Source of the DNA: Limanda limanda
Taxonomy: Eukaryota > Chordata > Actinopteri > Pleuronectiformes > Pleuronectidae
Direction of reading: 5' to 3'
Length of the DNA: 64,000 nucleotides
Assembly (NCBI RefSeq): GCF_963576545.1
Contig: NC_083655.1
Location: forward strand, 3,239,871-3,303,870
Of the stretch, positions 12,055 to 26,056 are shown in pieces (the first letter of the stretch is position 1; each line of letters begins with the position of its first letter). Made by a program: the position numbers and the translations under genes. A model generated the notes under the pieces. The model was not told where the DNA came from. It searched no databases and saw only the letters and a program-made list of their open reading frames with translations.

Positions 12055-15000
12055 CTGCACAGGTGGAAGGAAAACAAACCGTTCGTTAAGGTGTCCGAGA
12101 CATTTATTAATATCAGCATTAAACGATGAACCAGTCAGTGGGAAACGGAGACTAATAATAGTCTCCTGAGAAGGAACAAAACAAGTCGGTGGCAAAGCAA
12201 AGTGAAAATAAACATCTAGATTAAGACACAAAGAAATTGTTGTTGAGAGGGTGGAAATAAAAAACGCTTATCGCTGTCAAGATGTTACTCTTTTAATATT
12301 TCTCCAGCAACACCCTCTCAGTTATGGACGACTCACAGAGTCACACTTTCCTTTAACACTTTACAAATGTGTCTCTTTCATCTTTGATTCTCATTCATTG
12401 TCAAGGTAAAGCCTCGACTCTTCTTTTTACTTCTTTTATATCACGTTTAAAATGACTATGCAACCTTGGATCGGAGCAGATTGCAACTTTCTAAGTCGCC
12501 CATTCAATCACATTTATTACTACAATAACACAGCGAACCACAGCCGTGAACTCTCACAATGCTAGCCCGGTGATATATGGCTGCACGTTGAGCCACTGCA
12601 GAGGAAACTGTGTGCGACAGGGAAACAAGCTAAAAGAGACGCACACAGAATCTGCTTCCTGTGTTGCTGGGTGGTCGGTGATTTATGGAATATAATAGGT
12701 ACATGTCTTGCTTTGTGTGTTTCTCTTTGTGTCTTTGTGTGCACGTCTGTTAGTATATATTAGTTTTGTGTGTCTGTTTCGGTGCCAGAGGGTTAATTCC
12801 CCACCTCAGCTCCTGAAAGCACATCAACACATGGAGCCTGATTTAATATGTTCCATTTGTTACATCAGTGTTCGGTGTAAATCTCCCTTTTCCCCAGAGC
12901 CAAGAGCCTCTGGCAACCATTGAACTTGTGTTCCTGTGAACTTGTGAACCCTGTAATAACGCACACAGTGGTAAAACGGGCGAGACCCGGGAGGACGTGA
13001 CACGGCATCGATCCCCACGTGAGGTGGACTTTGCTGTTACCTCCTGTTGAGAGTGGAAATCACAGCGAGTGGCTTTAGAAAATGAATCGATTCCTTTTGA
13101 AGGATTATTTTCTGAAGTGGTTTACATTGACAAAGGAAAGAGGATAATCAAACGGTTAGTATGAGTTCCTTGTGTCAAATCGCCCTCTGATCCTGGTTGG
13201 AGCAAAAATAAACTAATAACAATGAATCCGGGGCCGTTAGGATCAAGCAGGTGAACATTTACTCCACCGGCTCTCCGCCAGATATTTCCCTTAGGAAATG
13301 GTGGAGACCAAACACGGAGCTAAAAGAAAATAAACTACTCGTCTTAGATTCTCCAGGTGGACAAACACATGACTCTGAATTACTGCTAATGTTTCTCTGT
13401 TATTGTTGGAGGTGCACTCACACCACACAGCAGGGAAGGAGCTTAAACTGTGGTAATATGAGCCCAGCATGTGAAGATAGGGAGGTATTGCAGCTTTGAA
13501 TTTGCTATTAAATATCACAAACCTCGGACATATCCATTATTACTACAAACAGCACCAACATACAAAGACATATGAATAGATATGAATATAATAACCAAGG
13601 AAACAAAAAATCCCCACTTTAACACACTTACATATGAGTATTAAAAACTGGATGTGGCTGCTGGATTCAAAGCAAACATTTTAGCAAAGTAATTGCATTG
13701 GACAAACTATTAATAATACAGGTTATATTTATATTTCGCAATTAAATCGTTAAGCTCTCAATCAAACTGAGTAAATGATCTTTTGCACCAGTTATTCCAT
13801 TAGTGACTAATTTTCCAATTAAAACCTCAACAGCTTAAATTTAACAAACTTAATTTTGGAGCAAATTAATCCAATTTTCATGATTTCCTAATTTCACCAG
13901 CGAGGCAGGTATCGTTGTGTTTTTTTTTTAACAAAAGGTAATTTGCTTCTTTCTTCATGAGTCTATAGACAGAAACTAATCCACTCGCCTCGGGCAGAAT
14001 AATCATTAAAAGTGGGTCAAGGAGCGAGCAAGCCAACGGTATTAAGATCCGGGCGATCGTGGGTTCCACGGAGCTGAGGTCCCATCTGAGGACTCGTCAC
14101 CGGTGAATCAACGATAATATCAAATATATTCTAAACAGCATGATGGAGCAGAATGGAATCATCTAACTATCATACACACATCACGTAAAAGAGGAAAGTG
14201 CACCAGCAGAAGAAGTTCACCTGATGTCGTATCATTCTGCAGCCAATAAAAAAATCTATGAATCAGCTGAGAAAACACACCTTCTGATTCCTCCTCCTTT
14301 TCATATATATCTTGGATTTGATACTTCTTTCATAAAAAAGGTAAAAGGACGACTGGGTAAGAAAGTAAAATGCGACAATGTCCTTAAATTCCTCCTCCAG
14401 GCGACGGAGAAATGCTGAGTGAAAGAAGTCGTGACGTAGAGAAGGAACAGATTCAGACTCTTTCTCCGGGAGATCCTCTCGGCTACATTGAGGTGGTTCA
14501 GGTTTGTTTAATGTTCCAACTCTGATAGCGTCTACTTCTTCTCTGCTGTCATTTTGTGCGCATTAGTTCTGCTCGCAAAAGAACAAACCGTTAAGTGGGG
14601 CAGCAAGCTACAAACACACACACACACACAGGCTGATGTGTTACAGGGCTTTATTCCAAAGGAAGGCAAAGTCAATACATTTACTTTGACTGCCAGGTAG
14701 CTTCCTCTCTGTTGAAGCTGCATTGAGATTTGTTTTGTGTTAGACTGTGGTTCCATAATTCATCTCCGATTCCAGATAAACGATGAATCCTAATGAAATG
14801 GAGTTGACTGACCTCGATGCATTATTCCTTTCAGAGGCTGAGCAGACAGCGACAGACTGTTGTGGTTGAGTTGATGAGACAGATCATCACTACGTTGCCC
14901 TGATGGAAATGTCACAGCCACGAATTAAGTGCAGGTAAATAATTAACACCACTATTGGGGATGAATTGGGATTCTCTGGGATTTCAAAAGCTGCCGAGAT

Positions 15001-18000
15001 GTGACGATGTGTCCCATGTATAAATATCCTAACATATCTGTGTCCTTGTTGCGAGACAAATTAAATAATAAAATCAATCGCCCGAGAACAGACATTAACG
15101 CCACATGCTCGGGGAAAGATTTCCAAAAATCAGAAGCATCTATTTCTTGCCACACTGTTTTTTTTCAAATGCCAGGACTCAGTGTTGTTCGGCTGATTTT
15201 CTTGGTTTCTCAAAGTGCTCGCAGACACTTTCCTCTAATGACGCCGGCTCTGTTGGAAATCCTTCGTTATTAACTGCAGTCGTAGCATTACTTAACCCGG
15301 TGTCCAGAAAACACACAGACCTTCGAGAATGGCCAAAGTTTCCATTAAAAACAACTCTACGACGGATGATCTGACCTTTCGAGTCTCTTATTAACCCTTT
15401 ACACACGAAGGCACATCGCTCCCGAGCAATATTTCATAGCAGTGGCTTCAGGAAACAATGAACACACACAAAGAGATTCCCACTGTCGTCCCAGCAGCAA
15501 GATGGATCTGCTGCTTCTGACCAGTCAGCAAACAAAACACCAAGGAGGAAGACCGATGGGATTTTTACAAACGTACAATCACTCACCGGCTTTCATTCTT
15601 AAGTTAATTTATTTTAACTACACCGAGAAAGGCCACGGGGGTTTTCTTTGGGATGTGCCAGCACCTGAAAGGTTTGTCAGTACTTTGACAGGAACGTCTC
15701 ACCCCTGAACTCGCTCTCCTGACCGTCTCTGAGCCCAAACACCTCCCGGGACCGAACCTCCACGGAGCGCCTCGGTTAATTTAGAAAATAATTGAGAAAG
15801 AGCTGATTCCGTGAACCTGGGCCCATTTGACACAGTGGAGGTGGTTAGCCTTTTCCTCAACCTCCCCAGTCTATTAGAGTTGATACCATCACACTATCCA
15901 CCTCTTTGTCTGGCTGGAAACTTCTAAAGGGGGACAATCTCCTGGGTGAACAAAAAGGATTATAGGAGATTACTAAGGCGCTCTTCAATCTCCAGCTTCA
16001 GGAATCTTGGTTTTTGCCCCATCCAATACGATGTTATCCCTGTATGTCTGCACTCCTGCAGTAGTTTCTGGAGGAAAGGTAGATATCATCACCAGCAGCA
16101 GCCGTAAAAAATCACAGAAATAATATCCGAACACGTCGTCTATTTTATTTTCTAACTATTCTTCTTTTCGTATATTGGATTATATATATCTGATGGAGAG
16201 GAATTGGCCAGAGTGCTCAAGGCTACAGTGCAGCTGATTGACAAAGTGACAGCTCCTCCATCGATCCCCCCAGCAGCCAGGCTTAACCCCCCCCCGCGGA
16301 ACATCTTGATCTGTGTCAGCTCCTTCAATAAACTCTCCCAAATCCCAGATCAGCAGAGAAATTAGCCTATTTAGGATGCAACAGGGACTTAAGGGTTGTG
16401 CAGTGCGGTGTGGCCTTGCCTCCGTGTGTGTGTGTGTGTGTGTGTGTGCGAGCACAGATGTGAGGTGGGGGGTGTTGGAGGGCATTCGACTACGGGACTC
16501 AGGAGGAACACCCTCAGTGTCTCTGCGGGTAAGTGACAGATGCACAGCAGTGATGGGAAAGACAGGAGTTATGACCCGACTATAAAAAGGATAAATGCAG
16601 CCGCGGTCTGAGATGTGCTTCTGCTGAGATACAGAAAGCTCTTATTAAATGTGCCAGGCTTGCAGTTTTGAAATTTGCAAAGCATGTAATCAAATCCATT
16701 GCAGTGAACATTCTTAACGCGGTTAGCATGACACTAAGCTCAGCACATTACAGGACTGGTTATATCTCCTAATATTGCTCAGACAAAAAAGTGACAGGGC
16801 TGGTGAAGCAGGGGAAATGTGCATCTTTGCTTTTATGCTGTGTGGTTTGTATTCAGTGAGCAGATCCAGGTTCAGTCTGTGTGTCAGTCTCTCAGTTGTC
16901 CTTGTGCACCTGCTCTTGTTTTGGACCGACGTCCCCAGTCAAGTCCTACGGGAGCAGCAGGCAGCAGGTTCTGGATCCTTCTCTAAAAGACACCTTGCCA
17001 GGATTTGTGATTGTGGTTGGAAACTCTCTGCTTTAACGGCGTCTTTGTAAACAGGCAACAGGAGTTTCAAAGGAATAGTTTGATATTTGGGTAAACACAG
17101 AGTTGGCTTAGACAAGCTGTTCAATATGAAGCTTGGAATTCTGGATGAGCTATTCATGAGTAATAAAAGATTACTTACACATTTTATCATGATTGTACGA
17201 TTCATCTGTTACCAAAATTGTTGTTTTTGTGCACGTTAAGTTATTAATAACTTATAATGTGGTATTGATCTTCTGATCCAACTCATCAAAAGCAAATAGG
17301 TGATCTTAAATCTTTCCTTCAAAACTATTTTTGCTAGATCACAAATGAATCGCAGCTCCATCGGTGATGAGGTAGAGAGGGAGTCTCAGATTGCAACGAT
17401 TTGGGCTTTCCACCTGTTTTGAATGGGACATAATCAACGCCTCAGTGAAGTGAGAATGAAAATCAGCAGTTTTAACTAAAAATAATCATAGCTGTCTAAA
17501 TTGCACCTCATGTAATGCAAAGTGACACCACCTCATTTTTAAATTTGTACAAATAAGCCAATGCTTCGTTGATTTTGCTTTGCATTTTTGAAAACAGTAT
17601 TTAGGTTACATAACTACATACACAAGCTCTTTTGAGTATCTGCTCCTGATTGAGGACAAAACTGCAATTTGAGGAAAAGGTGAAGCATCTCATCTTAACA
17701 ATGTATGGTACAACCCCCCCACCTGGTGCTTACAATTCTTTGAATGTGTAAACCTGCTTGGCAATAAAACCAGATTCTGGAATATTGACTCCAGATCCCT
17801 TATCTCCTGCAAATACTCCCACACACCGGAGCTCAATTTTCTAATCACAACCACCAGACTCTGAAGTATACCAGCACCAAATCAATCAGATATTGTCGCT
17901 CACCTTGTGGTAGAAGTACATTCTGTGTATTACTCTACTTATCAGAGAAAGGTTTCATGTTACTCTGCCTGAATCCATCCTCTTCCTGTCTGCAACCCTC

Positions 18001-19469
18001 ATTTTACTGGATCCAGCTTCCAGGAGTTAAATTTGCTGGATCCTCTAACTTTACCAGAATCAAAGAACATTCTCAGTATCGATTCATTCTGTCTGAGAAG
18101 TTGTACATTAAACCTTTTAAATCTATTCCTGTCTTCGCTCTTGTTTTCTGCTCTTGGATATCAGCCATTTCCCTCAAAACTCATCCCAGTGAAAGCTGGT
18201 TGAGAGAATTTCCATTTCTTAGCAAATAGTCGTGTGTCAATCAAATTTGACTATTTTGCCTCAATCAGAACCTTTACTTTGACATTTGCTCCTCACTTTC
18301 TTAATTAAATGACCTTGATTAATACTCTTTCAATAATGATATCAATAAAACCAATATGCTGCCACATTCACCAATGTTTCTTCACCAGTTAGAATATCAC
18401 ATCCAAGACTGAATCTTATTTCTGCTGGAGACGAAGCAGCCGAGTTAATTAGTCAATAAAGAAATAAAACTCATTTATAAGTGAGAGCACTTTCATATTA
18501 ACACGTCTGACTTTACTAATCTATTGAACATGATGTATTTTCGAGGCACAAATTAGGCAAAATAATAAAAGAAAAAAGTTACAAATGTAAAACAAAGTTA
18601 ATACTCATTTATTGAGATTAGCTTTAATAAAAATAATGTGAGTAATTCCAGCTTGTGTTTGGACAGATGTGTTTTATTTTCCTGTCATTAGAAGTCCAAT
18701 AAAATTCACTGTGATTCCACTAATTTGTCTCAGGAGGTTGTTTGAATTTTGGGACGTTTTTTCAACTGCAAGTTTTTGAAATCTTAACAAATGTGCTTAA
18801 CCATATCAATTTTCCAAGGCAAGGACAATGACTCTAAATAACAGACAAAAGTTTAGTTCATGGGTAAGTTTTCTCTTCATGTTTCAGTGAATGTGTTTCA
18901 GGAAACCCTCAGGTTTTACGAGGTCGTTTTCAAACAATGCTTCGGTTTTAGAACATTTTTTTTTTGCCTCGCAGCCTTTCAGCTTCTCCAGTTAATGAAA
19001 GATGTAAAATCAAAACATCTCGTGTCATGATTCACAGATGTTCCACAGTTGAAATAAGGTCGTTAAGATACAATGTTTCAATTTCAGAGCTGCAAGGCAA
19101 CAAAGAAACACCAAGTTTCACAAGTTCACGGTTTCTTTACCGAGGCAGCAATGTTCCATCAACTCCTTCATGTTCCAAGGTTTAATAAAAGCTTCATCCT
19201 GTAAATGTGGCTCGTTTGTCCTTCTTGTTCTCGGCAGGTTTGAGACGACGTTATCACAAACCACAAAGACAGAAAGACGGCGGTTCGCTTTGTTGCTTGC
19301 CGAGGATTTAGGTCAAGTCTGAGACTCTCCTCTAGGGATTCCTCCAGAGCCATATGTCGGGGGCCAAATGCTGCCATTACCCTCTGTCCTCAAACCCTGC
19401 AGCTCCAGGCTCTTGTAGAATCAGTGGCTGCTGTGTCAGGCCACCAGACCAAGGTCAAAATGAAAGGTG

Positions 19470-19470
<1 letters not shown>

Positions 19471-19514
<44 letters not shown>
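19471..19514. repeat. (TG)n microsatellite, 44 bp
   Basis: Perfect TG dinucleotide array in intron 3. Confidence 0.98.
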
Positions 19515-19516
<2 letters not shown>

Positions 19517-19923
19517 CTGGTAATCTGCTCACTAAACACAAGCTCCCCGTGCTGGTGCCTGTGCAGTCTGAGCATGGTGGGAGCCAGGTGCATGTGGCTA
19601 TAAGGAGGTGTAAGCAAGCTAATGCACTGGGAGACAGATGCAGGAGCAGCCTCCGCTTCCCCGGAACGAGATGCTCCATCGTGGCAGGCTGCCAGAACCA
19701 CGACTGCTCCAAGACCTCGGCTCAGCATAATACAGATCGCCTGCTGGTACAAGTTCCTCCCCTTGCTCATTTCCCACTGACCACTGGAGTTCCCTGCCCT
19801 AATTTGAGGGAGGGAGGCTGGGTTGCCAGTGGCGAAAACAGCAGCCGACTTATATAAATGAGAATGTGTGGGAGGAAGGGCGCTGTGCAGGGAGTGCAGC
19901 TGGCTCGGCCTTCCATCACGTCC

Positions 19924-19951
19924 CTCCTCCTCCTCCTCCTCCTCCTCCTCT
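19924..19951. repeat. (CTC)n trinucleotide array
   Basis: About nine CTC/TCC units inside the GC-richer stretch of intron 3. Confidence 0.95.
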
Positions 19952-20964
19952 GCACGCCCAGCGCTGAATTATAATGCAGACAAGATGCAGAGTCAGCTCC
20001 AGCGAAACCAGTCGTGTGATGTGTCCGACAGCCCAGTGCAGAGGAATAACTTCACGCTGGAATATTGTTTACAGTCAAAATGGGATTTTGAAATAACTTC
20101 CAGCGACAGGAGGCTGCGCTCGCGTCGCGTGAGGACGTCCGGTTTGCATCGCTTCGGCTCCACCGCACCGCCGCCGAGAAACAGCTCCATCAATCCCCGC
20201 CCGCCTGTTCCCAGGAGGTGAAGCCAAAATATTCAGCAATTCATTTGTGTTGCTCATTCAGCAAAGACTTCATGTTTTACACGGGCGGCAAAGTCTCACA
20301 GGGGCCAATAGTTGTTGCAGACGGCAATGAATCAATTCATACAAGTGGATTGTTGTTCACGTTAACCAGCAGCAGCAGCAGCAGCCGAGGCGAGGCGAGC
20401 AGGAAAAACTTCAACTACACACTCACGTTGGAAAGACAAAGAGAAACAAACAGATACTCGCTCGCTGCACATTCTTGTCTTGCACTTTAAAGGGTTTATT
20501 AACAATTAATAGATCTAATAGCGGACCCGCACACAAAGGAAGATGGATTTTGAAAACCCTGAGTACTGCCCGTTATGGCTTTCTCCTCTCAGACGGGAGG
20601 AAACAATGGTTTTTCCGAAGACCTTCTTCACAATTGTCTCCTGTGACCCCTGAGGAGTTAGTGATGGTGCACAGAGTGGGTTGCGTGCTCCACACCACAG
20701 CAGTTTCTACGAGTCGTCCGTGACTCTACTGTGGCTGCTTGAGCTTTTATAATGTCTGACGTGCTGCAGTAACAGAACAGGATGTCGGCGCTGAGAAACA
20801 CATGCTGGACAGATTTCGAAACCCTGATTTACACGTCGCTTTAGGAGATCAGAGCAGCAGAAATTAAGAGAAAGTTATTGCCCACGTTTAGAGTCCCAGT
20901 TGCCATGGCTGCGGTCTACGAGTGCTCACTTTGTGGATAAATGCACGTAATCGTAACAACGCAC

Positions 20965-21084
20965 CTGTTTTGGGGTCAACGGAGAAATATGGCTGTCCTT
21001 GTAGAATACTGTAGACGATCCTGGCGCTGTTCCCGTAGGTGGGGTCGTCGGCGTCCAGCGCGACGACCTGCCACACAGACGTGC
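20965..21084 (-). CDS. cdh7: cdh7 coding exon 3: EC2 core
   Basis: This 120-bp exon lies between acceptor TTCTCTTTCAG and donor ACAG|GTGCG, phase 1 at both ends. It encodes the highly conserved EC2 segment [20 protein letters not shown] followed by [12 protein letters not shown]. The DAD motif binds calcium at the EC1-EC2 boundary. One residue is unusual: the strand reads TSVWQV where most type II cadherins I recall have TSVLQV or TSVIQV. Confidence 0.95.
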
Positions 21085-24000
21085 CTGAAAGAGAAGAAAA
21101 CATCAAAATGATTCCCTGACAATCGCTCTCTCTCTCTCTTTGTCTCAAAGGTTTTTAAATGCAAATGACAGTAAAGTAAAGTAATTTTATCGTATAAAGG
21201 AAATGTGTTAGCAAAATCTCCAAGAAATCGTGATTTAAGCATTTCTGTGGACAAACTCTGCAGCAGCTTTAAGATGAATCAACACATTTTGTCTTAACAA
21301 CTAACGACAACACAAACCTGCAGACACACTTTGCTTTAGCAGCTGGTATTACACATATCATGGTGCCTACGTACCGAGATGACATGTTGCCCTCATGTAA
21401 ACATCAGATTTCATCAGTGACAACATGATGAAGCCTTCATTAAAAATCACATTATTTAATAATTACATGTAATGATGCAGTTTTGTGTACAAGGTAATTA
21501 CAACTTGCAATGACCTATGTCGAAGGAAAGATCATCACGGGACATTTTACATTGAAGTTTTTGCCTTTAAATGGGAAAAATGCTTCAAGTCCAAGTTGTG
21601 TCTTTGCAAAAAATCACGACAACATCGACAAATGATCTAAAAACTTGCAGCGATGGCTCATTATTTACAGTGTTATTTAAAAATACTGTGTATGAACCAG
21701 TGTGGTTCAATTTAACACATCAAGTGTTGCTCAAACAGCATTACAGGCTTCATTAACCCATTCTAATTGCACAATGAGTGCATTGTAATTGCACTACAAG
21801 CTTATATAATGGATTAGTATATGTAGGAATCCACAGTGCGGTAATGATAGGAGACATGTATTTTTTGGGCCTGTAAATCTTCTGGACATGTGAGTTGCTG
21901 TTTTCCCTTTGGGGATTAAAATAAATTAAAATTATGTGAAACCTGCTCCACTGTGTCCGGCCGGATTTTGACTTTATTTTAAAAACAATTTTTTGGAGTG
22001 AACCTGAAGGAGCAGAGTGAAATGCCAGCCCATAATGAGCAGTGTACTCCACAGTATATTCGGGCAGTTTGAATCTGCGTCAACCTCGCGGCAGAGAACT
22101 GCACAGGGAATCATTTCAACTTAATCATTTTCTGGGTTTGGAGGCTGCGGCGGTTCTGAGTCATCTGTCTGGGAACGCTCGTTAGTCAGAGCGTCAGTTA
22201 ATTGGTGAACTCTGAATCGGTCTGTTGTCACATCTTATTGCAACAATATGAATCTCAGCGTACAGACACATTCTTCTAAGAGATGCGATACACTTCAACT
22301 TGAGTATTCAAGCTCTTTATTTGTGGAACAATTGAGGTGATGGGTGCATCTCTAACAGGTCTGATGGTTCGAGACGTTGAAGGCTGAGCTCTCAGGAGTC
22401 TCCCTGTGCAAAATATGTTTCATAAACTCAAAAAGACTCAGCTGGGAGTTTGTTCTCAGGAGTTTTAAGGGTGAGGGTTGTACCACAGACTTCTGTGACC
22501 ATGATTATTCAAAGGTTCTCACAAAGTGACAACAATCGAACATGGAAAACTCTAGCTTGTCGCTTGAAATCTCGGTTGGTGCTGTCATTATTGAAAATTA
22601 GACAAATCTTTGTTGGAGTTTAACACCCAACATGTGCAGACACCATGATTAGCAAAATAAACTCTTTTTGTTTAGTTTGAAAGGTTCAAAGTCTTAACGA
22701 TTCATTCACTTCAAGGTTGAAACAGCAGACAGGGAGACACCTTGTCATTAGTGTCGAGTTGAGTCCTTTTTGAAAATAATCACACAAACATCTAATACTA
22801 CGCAATTCTTGCAAAAACATGAAATATTAACATCCTCCTCTTTATTATAAACCGTGTCACTTCCTGTGGATCATCGACTCTCATCAGCTCCTTCAGGTTT
22901 CAATCCATCTACCTGCTCTGACCTCAGTGAACTTAGCGCTCTGACCACGGAGCAGAATGCAGTCTGTACAGAGATCAAGGCTGGTGATGGAAAGTGTTTT
23001 AAATATCAGCAGGTTCTCGTGTTCGTCCTCAGTCGGAGCCAAAGGTCGTTTCATCACCGCTTTCATTCTGTGTTGAAAAGAAAGGAACGTACTCCCTTGC
23101 TAACGAAGCAGCATCATGTCTGAGAGCTGTTGCCTCGGACTCAAAGAGCTGGAATAAGATGTCGTCTTAATGGGAGAAAAGACGTCGATACGTGGACAAG
23201 TGGCCTGTCTTCAGAAATGAAAAACAGACTTTCCTTTTGAAAGCAAAACAAAGTGTGTAATAACTTCATTTTAGAAAATATGGGCGTGTGTGGGCAATAC
23301 AACTCAATTGATTGGTGCTGTATGATGGATAGCAGCGTCGACTTGAGAGGAGAACAGAGGGAGATAAATAAATAAACCCTGGATCTCCATTTGAATTCAT
23401 TTGCAGAGGGTTCGACTCTTATCCACGTGTACATTAGCTCCAAGTAACATCTAATTATTCATAATTCATTATCTAAACAAGCCGCCACCATCAAACAGAG
23501 ATATTCCCAGAGGGGGAAGAGTTGACAGGAAAGCAGAGCCACTATCTCCAGCACGTCCCTTCACTCCAGTTCATCAACTGGGACACATACAATGGTGCTG
23601 AGCTGACAGAGCTTTCATCTCAAGAAATATGATGGTGTAGAAGGTTTTTTTCCAAGCGTCAGATCAGCAGGCACGTGTCCAGCTGATCAATTCAAACACA
23701 GGGGAGGGGGGGAGGGTAAGAACATCACAGCCAATTAGCTGCCACACTCCCAGTCAGCCCCTTCCTGCACTTGGGAGCACCAGTATTGACGAATGTTGGG
23801 GGATTAGTGCTGTGGAGTGTGAGGACAGCTGATTGTTACAGCCGATTCGACGCCGCAGACACCCAACCGAAAAGGAGTTCCTCTAATGGGCGCCAGCAAA
23901 AGAGGGGGAGAAAGGGGGGGGAAGGGCTAATTATTTTCCCCTTCACAGTCCTTGATTTCCTCCCACGGGTCATCAGCGCTGATTGATTCTTTTTGGTGCA

Positions 24001-25713
24001 AACACCACGATAAAGTTTGCAGCCGACACGGAAACTTTTGAATCGAGCAGCAAGACATATCAGTCCAGCTATAACTGGACTTTTAAAATCACCAGATGCA
24101 CCTCTCGTTATCTTCAGCTTCACGAGCGAGTTATAATGTTCTGAGCCATTTTATAACAGGAAGACATGTTTCTGTCTTACAGTAGCAGCACCAACCGAAA
24201 AATATAATATTCACAGGCAGCACTCCCAGAACAAATTAAGACCTACACTTGACACATCCAAGTTAGAAACCAATACACCGACTACTGAAGCTGTATGTGT
24301 GTCAGGCCTGAGCGCCGGTGAATATTCATGAGCGCAACCAGGGAGATATCGACTGTTTATAAAGGGGGGCGCCCACAGGTCTATTGGGGTTTGCATATCT
24401 AATCGGGTTTTGCACATTAACATCTTCTCGCTGCCGTTCGTTTTCTTTAATAACTTCTTCTACTTCCTTTTCAGCAGCTGACGGGATTAATACACACACA
24501 CACACACACACAGGGATATAAATTGAATGTTTTCACCAAGCTGTCGAGCGCCACAGATTCACTATCTTCTAGTGCATTGGAGGTAAGAATCCCACTGACA
24601 GCAGTTTGGCCACCGCTTTGGACAACAACCTGGGAGGCTCTGTGAAATATTTTGAGTTTTAGGTTTGAGCTGCTGCGCCGAGACGGGTGGAGAAGGGCTG
24701 GCTTCTGTTCAGCCGAGCTAAAAACAGAACAGCAGAAGAAAGAAAATGAAAAATACATGGCTGCCTGCACGAGGCCGGGCAGCGGCTGTCTCCGAGGAGG
24801 TGGATAGAGGCTTTTCTTTCCACCGCGATGTGGAGGACTCCTCTGTCTCCGTGGCTGTGGAGGAACTATTGAGTGCTTTCTAAAGACCTGCCCACCCGGG
24901 GAAACCGCCACAGCGCCGCAAAACAAAGATGAAATACAGGACCCGGCGGGCTTTCGGGAGATCAGCCGTTCTGCAGAGCGCCATCACAGGAGGGACAAAC
25001 CAGCGCTGCTCAGGTTAATAACATGTTTGATCCCCGTGTGCACCACTAATACCTTCCTTAGAAACATCCGGCAGCTGCTCTCGCTCAGGAGTTCACACGT
25101 AAAGCGTACCCAGGATGTAGAGTCGCAGATCTGGCTACAATGACTTTACATTACATTACATTACATTTAGCTGACGCTTTTATCCAAAGCGACTTACAAT
25201 AAGTGCGTTCAACCCTGAGGGTACAAACCAAGAACAACAAGAATCAAGACAGTAAAATTTCTTCGAAATAAAGCAAAACTACAGAGTGCTATAAGTAAGT
25301 GCCATCTTAGTGCTACCAAAGTGTTAGTTTTCAAAAGTGGTTATTGTTTTTTTTTTTTTTTATTCAAGGTACAGTCGGAAGAGGTGTGTTTTTAGTTTTC
25401 GGCGAAAGATGTGTAAACTTTCAGATGTCCGGATGTCGAGTGGGAGCTCATTCCACCATTTAGGAGCTAGGACAGCAAACATGTCGTGATTTTGATGAGT
25501 GTTTAGCTCGCAGTGAAGGAGGAACGAGTCGTTTAGCTGAAGCAGAGCGGAGTGAACGTGCTGGTGTGTAGTGTTTGACCATGTCCTGGACTTTATTATA
25601 AACATGGAGAATATCTAAGAATCCATAAGAGAACAACACTCAACCAGTTCAATTAAAGCCAAGATGAGGACAGCAATCACGTGAGGGTCCGTTTACACTG
25701 CGGCTCTACTCAC
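21085..25713. other. intron 2b (between 295-bp and 120-bp exons)
   Basis: Intron of 4629 bp. It holds the LINE 3' end at about 25144-25605 and an AC repeat at 24491-24512. The remainder looks unique. Reading frames at 24471-24926 and elsewhere do not resemble any protein I know. Confidence 0.75.
25144..25605 (-). mobile_element. 5'-truncated LINE, 3' end (L2-like)
   Basis: The minus strand encodes the C-terminal end of a non-LTR reverse transcriptase protein, with the typical phrase WWNELPLDIRTSESLHIFRR and KLKTHLFRLYLE before a stop at about 25360. It is followed by an untranslated tail containing GTAAGTCGCTTTGGATAAAA and ending in ATGTAATGTAATGTAA, the short tandem tail of L2-type LINEs. 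Only about 460 bp survive, which is typical of 5'-truncated insertions. A poly-T run of 18 (plus strand, about 25347) lies inside. Confidence 0.75.
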
Positions 25714-26008
25714 CCACTTCAGACATCTCCGGCACCGACGCCTCAAAGGGTCCGTCCGGAAATTTGGGTGCATTGTCATTGATGTCTTGCACTTTGATGA
25801 TGAATTCCGACTTTGGTTCCAGGGCCTCCTCCGTGTAGCGGTCCAAGGCCTGTGCATGGAGGACGTAATGCGTTTTCCTCTCCCGGTCCAGGCTCTTAGT
25901 GGCGTGAATATCTCCCGTCACCTCGTCAATGACAAATATGGTCCCGGCTCCCTCGCCGCTCAGGATGTACCTGACGGATCCGTCACCTTTATCCGAGTTC
26001 GAGTGAAG
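25714..26008 (-). CDS. cdh7: cdh7 coding exon 2: EC1 and start of EC2
   Basis: This 295-bp exon has the conserved size for a type II cadherin. It starts [16 protein letters not shown] after acceptor CTCGCAG and ends EMSEVG at donor G|GTGAGT, phase 1. It supplies most of EC1, including the calcium-binding LDRE motif ([10 protein letters not shown]), the EC1-EC2 linker [10 protein letters not shown] and the first EC2 strand ([11 protein letters not shown]). The sequence is close to CDH7 and CDH10-type EC1 domains ([11 protein letters not shown]). The acceptor's pyrimidine tract is followed upstream by a CT microsatellite at 26026-26053. Confidence 0.94.
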
Positions 26009-26022
26009 CTGCGAGGGAAAAC

Positions 26023-26025
<3 letters not shown>

Positions 26026-26053
<28 letters not shown>
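26026..26053. repeat. (GA)n / (CT)n microsatellite at a splice acceptor
   Basis: A GA array of 28 bp on plus, CT on the transcribed strand, placed 17 bases upstream of the acceptor of the 295-bp exon. Confidence 0.96.

Positions 26054-26056
<3 letters not shown>

Larger units (their letters stand above)
12055..20964. other. intron 3 (between 120-bp and 168-bp exons)
   Basis: Intron of 8910 bp. It carries AC repeats at 14613-14630, GT repeats at 16424-16448 and 19471-19514 and a CCT array at 19924-19951. A GC-richer stretch at about 19820-20220 contains TATATAAATG at 19852, but I could not link it to any gene. No other exon was recognised. Confidence 0.75.

Noticed and set aside
19840..19990. 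TATA-like TATATAAATG with GC-rich sequence downstream, as an internal promoter
   Set aside because: On the strand opposite to the gene and not followed by any recognisable exon; kept only as a note in the intron entry.
24471..24926. 151-residue open frame on minus as an extra cadherin exon
   Set aside because: No cadherin motif, and the 295- and 120-bp exons already join in phase without it.
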